Assembly (NCBI RefSeq): GCF_002926065.1
Contig: NZ_PREZ01000001.1
Location: 248,001 to 312,000, forward strand
Direction: 5' to 3'
Length of the DNA stretch: 64,000 bases
DNA from: Jeotgalibacillus proteolyticus
Lineage (GTDB): Bacteria > Bacillota > Bacilli > Bacillales > Jeotgalibacillaceae
Below the pieces are notes generated by a model. The model was given only the letters and a program-made list of their open reading frames with translations. It was not told the origin of the DNA and ran no database searches. The position numbers were made by a program, and so were the translations under genes. The first letter of the stretch is position 1; each line of letters starts with the position of its first letter. Shown in pieces: positions 51,757 to 62,277 of this stretch.

Positions 51757-53823
51757 TTATTGATTTTCATCGTAGGGTATTTCCTGTTCAATAATTGTTT
51801 CTTCGTCTCTTTCTACGCGGTAGGATCCCGTTTCTCCCGGTGCAATGACCAGACGGATGCTCCGCTCTACATTTTCTGTAATTGTAAATTCTTCAACTGG
51901 CTCGTCCATATTTCTGTCGCGGTCATTAATAAATATCCTGATTGTCTGCGGAACAGGCTCACCAGGCACCTCCGGCGGATCGCCATCTTCAGGCGGTTCA
52001 GTTTCATCCGGCGGTTCTGATTCATCCGGCGGATCTGTTTCCTCTTCCGGTTCCTCCTCAGGTGCCTGGTACTCGATCGTTAATGGAACAATAACATTAT
52101 TGACTGGCAAAGGAGCCTCGCCAAGAGAAACCACAACGTTTACTGAGCTGCCTACAGGCAATACACTGCCGGCGGATGGATTTTGCGAAAGCACATAGCC
52201 TTCAGGCTGTTGGGACGAATATTCCTCTCTTGTAACATTCACAACTAACCCTGTTCTGTTTTCAAAGCTTTCTATTTCATCCTCGCTTTGTCCAATCAGG
52301 TCTTCCACTTCTACCGTCTCTTCTCCCTGGCTTATAACCAGTCTCAGAACTGTTTCACTCGGAATAACCTCTTCCCCTGCATTTGGCGACTGTTCAAGGA
52401 TGGTTCCCTCGGGTTCTGCATCATATCTCTCTTCAATACTCACATCTTCAAAAAGATCATTGATTGCATTCTGTACATCCTCATAAGCCTCTCCGACGTA
52501 GTCTTCTAATTCTATTGGTTCTTTACCGCTGCTGACCACAACATTAATACGATCTCCCTCAAGAACAGTTCTTGTTGCCTTTGGCGAGGTTCTTAAGATC
52601 AGCCCTTCTTCAATTTCTTCATCATATTCAGTTTCGATCTCACCAAGCTCCAGTCCGTTTTCTTCTAATATTACCTCTCCATTTTCTATCGTCTCACCCA
52701 CAATGTCCGGAACCTGTACGCTTGATGGGCCAAACATTCCAAGGGCTGCCATCGTAGCAGCGCCGCCGATAAGAAACAGAAGCACGAGGGCAAGAATCCA
52801 CGGCCATTTTTTTCTTTTCTTCTTTTTATCTTTAATTTCTTCATGCGGCTTAACCGGAGGTTCAATTTTCGTCTTCCCCAGATCCTTATCCTTATGAACC
52901 TTCGTTTCCTCCACTTGTGAGAAGTTCCGTTCATTACGGATAATCGGTATGGCTCTTGTAGCATCGTTATCCGGTTCTACTGAAAATTTAGGTTCATTGA
53001 ATCTGGCTTCATTTAAAACTGTACTCAAATCCTCGTGCATCTCGTCAACTGTTTCATAACGGTAGAAAGCATCTTTTGTCGTAGCTTTTAGTATTACATT
53101 CTCTACGCTTTGCGGCAGATTTGGACTCCATTTTGAAGGTGGAGGAATGTCAGATTGAAGATGTTTAAGCGCGATTGATACAGCAGATTCCCCCTCAAAT
53201 GGTAAACGGCCGGTAATCAGCTCGAACATAACAATCCCAAGAGAATAAATATCTGATTTTTTTGTGGCGATTCCACCTCGTGCCTGCTCAGGAGAGAGAT
53301 AATGAACCGTTCCCATAACAGAATTCGTCTGGGTAATGGACGTAGCACTTAGCGCCATTGCGATTCCAAAATCGGTGATTTTTATATCTCCATTTTGGTC
53401 AACAAGAATATTCTGAGGCTTAATATCCCGATGAATAATGCCATTGTCATGAGCATGTGAAATGGCTGAAGTAAGCTGAGTCATTATTCGTACAGCATCC
53501 TCTAATGGGACGGGCGAATTCTCCTGAATGTATTCCTTTAAGGTCAGTCCTTCAACAAATTCCATTACTAAAAAATATTGATTATCCTCATCCCCTACAT
53601 CATACATTCCTACAATATTCGGGTGGGTAAGGCTGGTTGCAGACTGTGCTTCTCTTTGAAACCTTTTCATTAAATCCTTTTCGTTTACGTAATCCAGTCT
53701 TAGAACCTTCACAGCTACATCACGGTCTAAAATCATATCGTGGGCAAGATATACATTCGCCATCCCGCCTCCGCCAATGGTCCGAAGGATCTTGTAACGA
53801 CCGTTTAGTCTTTTTCCGATCAT
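51757..53823 (-). CDS. prkC: Serine/threonine protein kinase PrkC with PASTA domains
   Basis: Membrane Ser/Thr kinase that senses muropeptides or lipid II and stimulates spore germination in B. subtilis. The kinase domain (about 1-275) has GGGGMANVYLA, K39, HRDIKPQN (131-138, catalytic D133) and DFG (151-153). One membrane helix (about 345-365) is followed by three PASTA repeats (about 370-580). A low-complexity Pro/Glu/Asp segment (about 590-625) then leads to a small C-terminal domain. Length 688 against about 650 in B. subtilis. The ATG overlaps the prpC stop by one base (TAATG). Confidence 0.96.
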   Translation of the reverse strand: MIGKRLNGRYKILRTIGGGGMANVYLAHDMILDRDVAVKVLRLDYVNEKDLMKRFQREAQSATSLTHPNIVGMYDVGDEDNQYFLVMEFVEGLTLKEYIQENSPVPLEDAVRIMTQLTSAISHAHDNGIIHRDIKPQNILVDQNGDIKITDFGIAMALSATSITQTNSVMGTVHYLSPEQARGGIATKKSDIYSLGIVMFELITGRLPFEGESAVSIALKHLQSDIPPPSKWSPNLPQSVENVILKATTKDAFYRYETVDEMHEDLSTVLNEARFNEPKFSVEPDNDATRAIPIIRNERNFSQVEETKVHKDKDLGKTKIEPPVKPHEEIKDKKKKRKKWPWILALVLLFLIGGAATMAALGMFGPSSVQVPDIVGETIENGEVILEENGLELGEIETEYDEEIEEGLILRTSPKATRTVLEGDRINVVVSSGKEPIELEDYVGEAYEDVQNAINDLFEDVSIEERYDAEPEGTILEQSPNAGEEVIPSETVLRLVISQGEETVEVEDLIGQSEDEIESFENRTGLVVNVTREEYSSQQPEGYVLSQNPSAGSVLPVGSSVNVVVSLGEAPLPVNNVIVPLTIEYQAPEEEPEEETDPPDESEPPDETEPPEDGDPPEVPGEPVPQTIRIFINDRDRNMDEPVEEFTITENVERSIRLVIAPGETGSYRVERDEETIIEQEIPYDENQ

Positions 53824-54578
53824 TAAATTCCCTCACTTTCCTTGACCGAGCTGTACTCAACGATCGCGATTGTAATGTTGTCTTCTCCTCCATTCAGGTT
53901 TGCCTGATTAACCAGCTTGCTGGCGCGTTGCTGCAGCTCCATCGTTTGTGAGGCGGCTGCTGCCATAAGCTGCTCATCAATTTTATTGGATAATCCATCA
54001 GAGCATAATAAAATAATATCTCCTTCTTCAACCGTAATTGTGGAGATCGTAGGATTAACCAGACCATTTGAGCCCAGCGATTTTAATAATAAATTTTTTC
54101 TTGGATGATGCTCTGCATCACTTTTTGATATTTCCCCCGACTGAACAAGTGCATTAACAAATGAATGATCTTCCGTAATCTGACGGATTTTTTGTTCTGA
54201 TACTATGTAACCTCTGCTGTCTCCAACGTTGCCAAGGGTGACAAACTCCCTCGTGCAAATCGCTGCTACTATGGTGGTCCCCATTCCTTCGCAGTCAGCA
54301 TGATGAATAGAATGATTGTATAAAACCTTGTTTATTTCCTCAATGCTTGATTTAAGCCATTTCTCAGCTTCAACCGGTTTGGAAATTTCAGGACCCGTTG
54401 CCCATAGCTTCTCGATTTTCTCTACAGCCATCAGGCTTGCAACATCACCAGCACGATGTCCGCCCATCCCATCAGCAACGACAGCCAGAAGCTGGCCAGA
54501 CGGATTTATATAAACTCCGCCTGCATCTTCATTTAATTGCCTTACCTTACCCTGATCGCTAATAAAAGCAAAATGCAC
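53823..54578 (-). CDS. prpC: PP2C-type protein phosphatase PrpC
   Basis: Dephosphorylates PrkC and its targets. The metal-binding motifs of the family are present: VRQLNEDAGGVY, VVADGMGGHRAGDVAS (about 35-50), LGNVGDSRGYI, TEDHSFVNALVQSGEI, LLCSDGLSNKI and GGEDNITIAI. I start at GTG 54578 (MHFAFISDQGKV, 251 residues) since GGGGTGA lies five bases upstream. GTG 54587 is an alternative. It directly follows rsmB, without rlmN in between. Confidence 0.96.
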   Translation of the reverse strand: MHFAFISDQGKVRQLNEDAGGVYINPSGQLLAVVADGMGGHRAGDVASLMAVEKIEKLWATGPEISKPVEAEKWLKSSIEEINKVLYNHSIHHADCEGMGTTIVAAICTREFVTLGNVGDSRGYIVSEQKIRQITEDHSFVNALVQSGEISKSDAEHHPRKNLLLKSLGSNGLVNPTISTITVEEGDIILLCSDGLSNKIDEQLMAAAASQTMELQQRASKLVNQANLNGGEDNITIAIVEYSSVKESEGI

Positions 54579-54592
54579 TAATGTCACCCCGT

Positions 54593-55933
54593 TTATGTTG
54601 TACGAGTATCCTCTTTTTTAAAGCACGCAATAAAAAAGCCATCCCCGCCAAAATCCTGTGGAAATACCTGCAATACGTCTTCTGCAAGAGGCTGCACCGG
54701 TTCCGGCAAAGCGGAAAGAGGAGCAAGCTTCATTTGGTTATTTTCTTTTAGGAAGTGCTTAACAGTCTGATTGTTCTCAGCATGATCAACCGTACATGTG
54801 CTGTACACAAGCGTCCCACCGGGTTTAAGCATACGCGCAGCAGATTCAAGCAGGGAAATCTGAATGGCAGCAAGTGAGTGTAAATCCTGTTCTTTTTTTG
54901 CATATTTTATATCAGGCTTTCTTCTTAAAACCCCAAGCCCGCTGCAGGGAGCATCCACTAAAACCCGATCAAAGGATTCTTCGTCAAAATGTTCCTGTGC
55001 TTTTCGTGCATCCAGCGCTTGTCCTTTAATAGTGGTGATCCCAAGCCTTGCAGCATTCTCTTCTACAAGTTTAATTTTATGCGGATGGAGATCAAGCGCA
55101 ATAATTGAGCCTTTATTTTTCATTTTCTGGGCAATATGGGAGGTTTTCCCTCCAGGAGCTGCGCACATATCAAGAATATGTTCTCCTGGTTCAGGATTTA
55201 ATGCATAAGCTACAAGCATCGAGCTCTCATCCTGGATCGTTAAAAGTCCTTGCTTATAGGCTTCAGTATGTGCAATATTTCCTCTCGTTATTGAAATCCC
55301 CTCGGGAATTATATGACTGGGCTGAGCCTCAACCCCTTCTCTTTCAAGCTTTGAAAGAACCTCATCCCTTGTCGTTAAGAGAGTATTTACTCTGGCGGTC
55401 TGCACCGGTGCAAGTAAGTTTGTTTGACACATTTCTCTTGTTTTATCGATCCCATATTGCTTAACCCAGCGATCGACCAGCCAGTAGGGATGGCTGGTCT
55501 CAATTGAAACCCGTTCGATTGGATCTTTTATTTCATCAAGTGCAGGCAGCCCTTCCCGTTGTATAGAACGAAGAACACCGTTCACAAGTCCGGCAATTCC
55601 TTTATGGCCTTTTTTCTTTGCAATTTCAACTGCTTCATGGATAGCTGCCCGCTCCGGTACGCGATCCAGGTAAATCATTTGATATAAACTCATCCGTAAA
55701 AGATTTCTGACCCATGCTTCCACTTTCTTTTTAATAAAAGGAGCAAGATAAAAATCAAGCGTTAGTTTTCTTTGGATCGTCCCATACGTAAGCTCTGTTA
55801 AAAGCCCAACGTCAGGTCCTTTTAAATGAAAATTATTAATTGCATGATTTAGCAGCAAATTACTGTAGGATTGGTTTTTATCGATCTGGTCTAAAATGGA
55901 CAGTGCTGCTTCTCTTGGCGTCGTATTACTCAT
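54593..55933 (-). CDS. rsmB: 16S rRNA (cytosine-967-C5)-methyltransferase RsmB
   Basis: SAM-dependent rRNA methyltransferase. An N-terminal NusB-like domain (about 1-130, PREAALSILDQIDKNQSYSN) precedes the catalytic domain with DMCAAPGGKTSHIAQKM (about 253-269), DLHPHKIKLVEEN and the active Cys in VDAPCSGLGVLRRKPDIK; STCTV is the second Cys. Length 446. It overlaps the fmt end by eight bases. Confidence 0.96.
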   Translation of the reverse strand: MSNTTPREAALSILDQIDKNQSYSNLLLNHAINNFHLKGPDVGLLTELTYGTIQRKLTLDFYLAPFIKKKVEAWVRNLLRMSLYQMIYLDRVPERAAIHEAVEIAKKKGHKGIAGLVNGVLRSIQREGLPALDEIKDPIERVSIETSHPYWLVDRWVKQYGIDKTREMCQTNLLAPVQTARVNTLLTTRDEVLSKLEREGVEAQPSHIIPEGISITRGNIAHTEAYKQGLLTIQDESSMLVAYALNPEPGEHILDMCAAPGGKTSHIAQKMKNKGSIIALDLHPHKIKLVEENAARLGITTIKGQALDARKAQEHFDEESFDRVLVDAPCSGLGVLRRKPDIKYAKKEQDLHSLAAIQISLLESAARMLKPGGTLVYSTCTVDHAENNQTVKHFLKENNQMKLAPLSALPEPVQPLAEDVLQVFPQDFGGDGFFIACFKKEDTRTT

Positions 55934-56879
55934 CCAGATTCCCCACTTTTTCTCCTATTTTCATATCAGATCCGGCTCCTCTTAAAAAATCAGAGGCGTC
56001 CATTTTCTTTTTTCCGAACGGCTGCAGCACAGTCAATAATAAAGACTGTCCGCTGCCTGAGGAAATGACCGGTCCCTGATCAGTTTTTTCTATTATAACA
56101 CCCGGTGGAAAATCATGTCTTTTTTCTATTTTTTCCGCTTTATAAACCTTTAAAGGTTTCCCGTTATAGATTGTATAAGCAACTGGCCAAGGGTTCAGGC
56201 CCCGGATCTGATTATAAATTTCCTCACCGCTCTTTTCCCAGTCTATCCGTTCTTCTTCCCTTTTAATATTCCAGGCAAAAGTTGCTTTTGAATGATCCTG
56301 AGGAATACGTACTGCAGTCTTGTCCAGAAGAAGAGGAATCGTTTGGGATAAAAGCTTAGCTCCTGTTTCGCTCAATTTAGAGTGGAGTGTTTCTACATCA
56401 TCCTTATCAGTGATTTCCACTTTCTCTTGACTGATTATATCCCCTGCATCCAGCTTTTCAGCCATATACATAATAGTTATACCAGTTTCCTTTTTTCCTT
56501 GAATAATTGCATGGTGAATTGGTGCACCGCCTCTTAGCTCAGGCAGCAGGGAAGCGTGAACATTTATGCATCCAAGCGGCGGAGCTTCAAGCAATTCAGC
56601 GGGAAGCAGCTGGCCAAATGCGGCAGTAACAATAAGGTCAGGTTTAAGACTAATAATTTCTTCAAGCTCTGCTGATCCTTTCAGCTTATCAGGCTGAATT
56701 ACCTGTATTGAATGATGTATTGCCTCTACTTTAACAGGTGGAGGCGTGAGAACTTTTTTTCTTCCAACAGGGCGGTCAGGCTGTGTGACCACTGCAATAA
56801 CATTGAGGCCATCATTTAGAAGCTGCTGCAAAATAGGAACTGAAAAAGCTGGCGTCCCCATAAATATCACGTTTGTCAT
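55926..56879 (-). CDS. fmt: Methionyl-tRNA formyltransferase
   Basis: Formylates initiator Met-tRNA with 10-formyltetrahydrofolate. The start MTNVIFMGTPAFSVPIL, the catalytic region NVHASLLPELRGGAPIHHAI (about 109-128) and AGDI with the Asp are visible. A C-terminal OB domain (about 207-317) binds tRNA. Length 317. Its ATG shares four bases with the def stop, so formylation and deformylation genes are coupled. Confidence 0.97.
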   Translation of the reverse strand: MTNVIFMGTPAFSVPILQQLLNDGLNVIAVVTQPDRPVGRKKVLTPPPVKVEAIHHSIQVIQPDKLKGSAELEEIISLKPDLIVTAAFGQLLPAELLEAPPLGCINVHASLLPELRGGAPIHHAIIQGKKETGITIMYMAEKLDAGDIISQEKVEITDKDDVETLHSKLSETGAKLLSQTIPLLLDKTAVRIPQDHSKATFAWNIKREEERIDWEKSGEEIYNQIRGLNPWPVAYTIYNGKPLKVYKAEKIEKRHDFPPGVIIEKTDQGPVISSGSGQSLLLTVLQPFGKKKMDASDFLRGAGSDMKIGEKVGNLDE

Positions 56880-57361
56880 TCTTCACCATACCCTTCAAGT
56901 TCTTCTTCCGTAATATAACGTGTAACCTTTGATGTAAATAAAATGCCGTTGAGATGGTCAACTTCATGCTGAATGGCGCGAGATAAATAGCCATCAGCCT
57001 CTAATTTATACCATTTCCCATCCCGATCCTGCGCTTTTAACACGATCGAATCTGTTCGCTCAACCTCTCCGTATAGACCGGGAAAGCTTAGACACCCTTC
57101 TACATCGGTATCTTTTCCCTCTTTGAATGTAATGGACGGGTTCATCATTTCGATTGTTCCTTCATCATCATCAAGGTCTACAATAGCGGCTTTTTTGCAA
57201 ACGCCAACCTGGGGAGCTGCAATTCCAACACCATCACTTTCGACCATTGTTTCATACATATTATCTAATAAAACGTGCAATTCATTTGAAAACTCTGTAA
57301 CCGTCTCACATTCCCGTTCCAGACGGCTATCAGGATGCTTTACAATTTCTAATAGTGCCAA
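56876..57361 (-). CDS. def: Peptide deformylase
   Basis: Metalloenzyme removing the N-terminal formyl group from new proteins. All three motifs are present: GVGIAAPQVG (about 44-53), EGCLSFPG (with the metal Cys, about 88-95) and QHEVDHLNG (about 130-138). Length 161 matches the type I Def of Bacillus. The start is TTG 57361, with GGGAGGAAAAGGA upstream. Confidence 0.96.
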   Translation of the reverse strand: MALLEIVKHPDSRLERECETVTEFSNELHVLLDNMYETMVESDGVGIAAPQVGVCKKAAIVDLDDDEGTIEMMNPSITFKEGKDTDVEGCLSFPGLYGEVERTDSIVLKAQDRDGKWYKLEADGYLSRAIQHEVDHLNGILFTSKVTRYITEEELEGYGEE

Positions 57362-57386
57362 ATCCTTTTCCTCCCTGAATAACGCT

Positions 57387-59789
57387 TCACATCATAATGT
57401 ATGGCTGTACATCTATTTGAAGTAAAACTGAGTCTTTTTTTCCTGATTGATAGTCATTTAATATCGATTTAAGAAGCGGCTTTAGTCCCTCTTCTTTTTT
57501 GTATTTTACCAGACATTGATAGCGATATCTATTTTGTATCCGGGCAATTGGAGAAGCGACCGGCCCTAAAACAACTGCCTGATTCGAAAGCTTTTGAGAT
57601 AAAAGAGCACTGATTTCCTCGCTCACCGATACAACCTTAAGCACATTTTCATGACTGATCGTCACTAATGCCATGTAGTAAAACGGCGGATACTGCCCCA
57701 GTTTCCTCATGGCCATTTCGTGATTGTAAAAAGGTTCGTACTGCTGTGTTTTTGCAAGGTCAATGGAAAAGTGCTCCGGGGTATAGGTTTGAATGACGAC
57801 TTCCCCTTCTTTATCATGTCTTCCTGCGCGTCCAGCCACCTGAGTCAGCAGCTGAAATGTTTTTTCTGCTGACCGGAAGTCCGGCAGATGGAGCATCGTA
57901 TCGGCACTAAGAACACCGACTAGGGTTATGTTGGGAAAATCCAGACCCTTGGCAATCATTTGAGTTCCCAATAATATATCGGCCTTGCCCTCACCAAAGG
58001 CAGTTAAAAGCCTTTCGTGTGAACCTTTTTTTGTTGTGGTGTCAACGTCCATCCTGATTACTCTGGCTTCAGGCAAAAGCTTCGTCAGCTCTTCCTCTAC
58101 CTTTTGGGTGCCGGTGCCAAAGTAGCGTATATGTTCGCTTCGGCATTCAGGGCATAGAGATGGAACCGGCTCTTCTTCACCGCAATAGTGGCATTTCATT
58201 CTTTCAGATTTGCGGTGGTACGTCATAGAGACTTCGCAATTTGGGCACTGCATCACATACCCGCAATCGCGGCACATGATAAAGGAGGAATGGCCTCTCC
58301 GGTTTAAAAACAGGACGACCTGTTCTTTTTTTTGTAATCTTTCTTTCAACTGAGTTAAAAGCTCCCGGGAAAACATGGAACGGTTCCCGTCTCTTAATTC
58401 CTCTCTCATATCAACAATCGTAACGTCAGGCATTGCCTGATCATTCATGCGCTTTGACAAGGTCAACAGCTGATAATTTCCCTTTTGTGCACGTGCATAG
58501 GTTTCTAAAGAAGGTGTAGCACTGCCTAAAATAACAGGACAGCCATGACGTTTTGCCCGCTCAATTGCCACATCTCTTGCATGGTAGCGCGGAGCGTCCT
58601 CCTGCTTATAGCTTGATTCATGCTCCTCATCAATGATAATAACACCTAATTTCTCAAAAGGAGCAAAAACAGCTGAACGGGCTCCAACCACAACATTAAC
58701 TTCTTTGCGGTGGATTTTGCGCCACTCATCATATTTCTCTCCCACTGACAGGCCACTATGCATAACAGCTACCTGGTCACCAAATCTTCCTTTAAATCTT
58801 TCTACCATTTGAGGAGTAAGCGAAATTTCAGGCACTAGCATAATTGCCTGTCTATCCTGACTGAGCACCTTTTCAATTGTTTGAAGATAAATTTCCGTTT
58901 TTCCGCTTCCTGTTACACCATGTAATAGAAAGGTTTTTTGATTGTAGTCAGCTACTGTGTCCAATATGGGCTCGATCGCTGTTTTCTGCTCATCCGTTAA
59001 CTGAAAAGGGACTGTTTTCTTGAATTCACGGTCCTTGAAGGGATCGCGGTAAACCTCCTGGACAGTTTCCTTTAAAAGACCTTTTTTTACGAGCGATTTA
59101 ATTGTAGAATCTGATGCTCCGGTGTCCTGTTTTATTACAGCTGCACGAACCCTCGTATTGCGATCAGTTACATAACGTAACACGCTTTTTTGTTTTGCAG
59201 CTTGAGAGGTAAGGTTTTCTAATTCTTTTTCTGTTTCTTTTATAGATAAAGTTAAGGAAAGGAACCGTTCGGTTTTAGGGGCCGTTTTACTTTTAACTAG
59301 ATAACGCAGATCCATCATGCCTTTGGTCACGAGCTCCTGCAGTTCTCCTAATATTCCTTTACCCACTGCTTCCTGAAAGGTGAGTCTTCCTTCCCGGTTA
59401 AGTAGACCGCTTATTGGGTCAGGCAGGCGGGATGGGTCGCCGAGCGCTTCAAATACTTTTTCATATTTTGATTTCATCGCTGCCGGCAGCATTGCCTGCA
59501 TAGCAGAAATTTGAAAACAAAGCGTTTCATTGGACAGCCATTTTGACAAAGAAAGCAATTCATCATTTAACACCGGGACGATATCGAGCACTTCTTCAAT
59601 TTGTTTTAAGCCATTAAAGGAGGATTGCTCCTGAAATCCAACAACAAAGCCTTGTATTTTTCTTGGTCCAAACGGAACGACAACTCTCATGCCCTCACGC
59701 AAAACCCCCTGCAAGTGATCAGGGACCTTATAATCAAACGGCCGGTCAGTCTGCTTTGCGGGAACATCTACAATGATAGAAGCAATCAT
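57387..59789 (-). CDS. priA: Primosomal replication protein PriA
   Basis: Helicase that reloads the replisome at stalled forks. The N-terminal DNA-binding domain (about 1-110) starts MIASIIVDVPAKQTDRPFDY. Walker A GVTGSGKTEIYLQ (about 289-301), IIDEEHESSYKQ (DEEH) and the zinc-binding Cys pairs CRDCGYVMQCPNC and CHYCGEEEPVPSLCPEC are seen, then the QVAGRAGR motif. Length 800. The ATG overlaps coaBC by four bases. Confidence 0.97.
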   Translation of the reverse strand: MIASIIVDVPAKQTDRPFDYKVPDHLQGVLREGMRVVVPFGPRKIQGFVVGFQEQSSFNGLKQIEEVLDIVPVLNDELLSLSKWLSNETLCFQISAMQAMLPAAMKSKYEKVFEALGDPSRLPDPISGLLNREGRLTFQEAVGKGILGELQELVTKGMMDLRYLVKSKTAPKTERFLSLTLSIKETEKELENLTSQAAKQKSVLRYVTDRNTRVRAAVIKQDTGASDSTIKSLVKKGLLKETVQEVYRDPFKDREFKKTVPFQLTDEQKTAIEPILDTVADYNQKTFLLHGVTGSGKTEIYLQTIEKVLSQDRQAIMLVPEISLTPQMVERFKGRFGDQVAVMHSGLSVGEKYDEWRKIHRKEVNVVVGARSAVFAPFEKLGVIIIDEEHESSYKQEDAPRYHARDVAIERAKRHGCPVILGSATPSLETYARAQKGNYQLLTLSKRMNDQAMPDVTIVDMREELRDGNRSMFSRELLTQLKERLQKKEQVVLFLNRRGHSSFIMCRDCGYVMQCPNCEVSMTYHRKSERMKCHYCGEEEPVPSLCPECRSEHIRYFGTGTQKVEEELTKLLPEARVIRMDVDTTTKKGSHERLLTAFGEGKADILLGTQMIAKGLDFPNITLVGVLSADTMLHLPDFRSAEKTFQLLTQVAGRAGRHDKEGEVVIQTYTPEHFSIDLAKTQQYEPFYNHEMAMRKLGQYPPFYYMALVTISHENVLKVVSVSEEISALLSQKLSNQAVVLGPVASPIARIQNRYRYQCLVKYKKEEGLKPLLKSILNDYQSGKKDSVLLQIDVQPYIMM

Positions 59790-61009
59790 AGCTCCTCAAC
59801 TCTCTGATCTTTTTTTGATTGCAGCTTGACAATTTCCATTAACAGCTCCTCAGCCACTTTATCTTTCGAAAGTAATGGCAGTTCGCGTATAGAGCCATCA
59901 CGGCTGAAAAGAGTGACAATATTTGTATCCCCGCTAAACCCGGCTCCTTCCTGCTTTATGTTGTTTGCAACAATAATATCAGCATTTTTCGCCTGGAGTT
60001 TTTTTGTCGCATAAAATTCTACATCCGTTGTTTCTGCAGCAAAGCCGACAAGAATCTGATGTGTTTTTTCTTCTCCGAGTGTTTTTAAAATATCTGTAGT
60101 CCGTTCAAATTCCATGACCATCAGGCCGTCTTTTTTCTTCATTTTCTCGGAATGGGTAACAAGCGGGCGGTAATCAGCTACTGCAGCACTTTTAACCACT
60201 ACGTCTGTCCCGCTGAATTCCGCCAATACCGCCTGTTTCATTTCTTCTGCAGTCTCAATTGAAATAAGTTTAACCCCAGCCGGTGCAGGGATGCTGACGG
60301 GGCCGGAAACGAGTGTAACCTCAGCGCCTAGCTCTGCAGCTTTTTCAGCGATCGCATAACCCATTTTTCCTGAAGAATGGTTCGTAAAGAAACGGATTGG
60401 ATCAATGTGTTCACGTGTCGGTCCCGCTGTAACAAGCACTTTTTTATTTTTAAGAGGGGCATTTGTTTTTGTATTTAGTTTTGCCTGAATCAGCTCAACA
60501 ATTTTTTCCGGCTCCTCCAGCCGTCCTTTTCCTACATAGCCGCACGCCAAAAATCCTTCTGACGGCTCGATAAATTGATGGCCAAAGGAATGAAGTGTAT
60601 CTATATTTTTTAATACGGCAGGATGGTCATACATATGCACATTCATGGCAGGGGCAACCCACACAGGCGCCTGTGTAGCCAAAAGTATGGTCGTTACCAT
60701 GTCATCAGCTATGCCGTTAGCCATTTTTCCGATCACATTAGCAGTAGCGGGGGCAACGACAACAAGATCCGCCCAGTCTGCTAGATCAATATGGGCAATT
60801 TTAGCAGAATCTTTTTCATCAAATGTATCATAATAGACATCATTTCTTGACATCACCTGGAATGTAAGAGGTGTTACAAACTGTTTTGCGCTTTCTGTCA
60901 GCACGACCTTCACATTAAAGCCCGCCTGGCTTAGCTTACTCGTTAACGCCACTGCTTTATATACAGCAATGCCTCCAGTCACACAAAGCAATATGTTCTT
61001 AGTCTTCAT
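59786..61009 (-). CDS. coaBC: Bifunctional phosphopantothenoylcysteine decarboxylase/synthetase CoaBC
   Basis: Two steps of coenzyme A synthesis. The CoaC part (about 1-180) has LLCVTGGIAVYKA, the catalytic His region AKIAHIDLADWADL, PAMNVHMY and the mobile Cys in FLACGYVGKGRLEEPE. The CoaB part (about 185-407) has VLVTAGPTREHIDPIRFFTN and KSAAVADYRP. Length is 407 residues. The start ATG is not preceded by a strong site; the nearest purine run is AGATGGG. Confidence 0.96.
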   Translation of the reverse strand: MKTKNILLCVTGGIAVYKAVALTSKLSQAGFNVKVVLTESAKQFVTPLTFQVMSRNDVYYDTFDEKDSAKIAHIDLADWADLVVVAPATANVIGKMANGIADDMVTTILLATQAPVWVAPAMNVHMYDHPAVLKNIDTLHSFGHQFIEPSEGFLACGYVGKGRLEEPEKIVELIQAKLNTKTNAPLKNKKVLVTAGPTREHIDPIRFFTNHSSGKMGYAIAEKAAELGAEVTLVSGPVSIPAPAGVKLISIETAEEMKQAVLAEFSGTDVVVKSAAVADYRPLVTHSEKMKKKDGLMVMEFERTTDILKTLGEEKTHQILVGFAAETTDVEFYATKKLQAKNADIIVANNIKQEGAGFSGDTNIVTLFSRDGSIRELPLLSKDKVAEELLMEIVKLQSKKDQRVEEL

Positions 61010-61106
61010 CTAAAACCCATCTCCCCGTTCGTCGTCTTTTCTTTTATTATGAAGGAAATTTGTTTAATTTTCACTACATGAGTTTCTATCCTTTTATTAT
61101 TTTACA

Positions 61107-61142
61107 CAAAAGAAAAATAACAACCCGGGGGCTGTTATTTTT
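61107..61142 (-). terminator. Rho-independent terminator after rpoZ
   Basis: Minus strand AAAAATAACAGCCC, short loop, GGGTTGTTATTTTT then CTTTTGTG. The stem includes the rpoZ stop codon. It separates rpoZ from coaBC, 98 bases downstream. Confidence 0.85.
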
Positions 61143-61362
61143 CATCTTCATATTCAATTCCTTCAACAGGCTGCTTCATAAGCAAATGACCTGCTGCAAT
61201 TTCTTCAAGCGCCTGACCGACAAATTTAATTGAATGGTAAGAAGTAAGTGTACCTTTTTCACCTTTTTCCTGCATGTTTCGGGCACGCTTTGCTGCAACG
61301 CTTACCAATGAGTATTTTGAATCAATATTTTTTCTAAGTGAGTCTGATGACGGATATAACAT
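61135..61362 (-). CDS. rpoZ: DNA-directed RNA polymerase omega subunit
   Basis: Small subunit that folds and stabilises beta' in RNA polymerase. The 75 residues have [20 protein letters not shown] and the [13 protein letters not shown] motif, as in YloH of B. subtilis. The start ATG is one base after the gmk stop, so the two are coupled. Confidence 0.95.
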   Translation of the reverse strand: MLYPSSDSLRKNIDSKYSLVSVAAKRARNMQEKGEKGTLTSYHSIKFVGQALEEIAAGHLLMKQPVEGIEYEDEK

Positions 61363-61363
61363 A

Positions 61364-62247
<884 letters not shown>

Positions 62248-62277
62248 CCATGACACCCCTTTAGCATTGCCTAGTCA

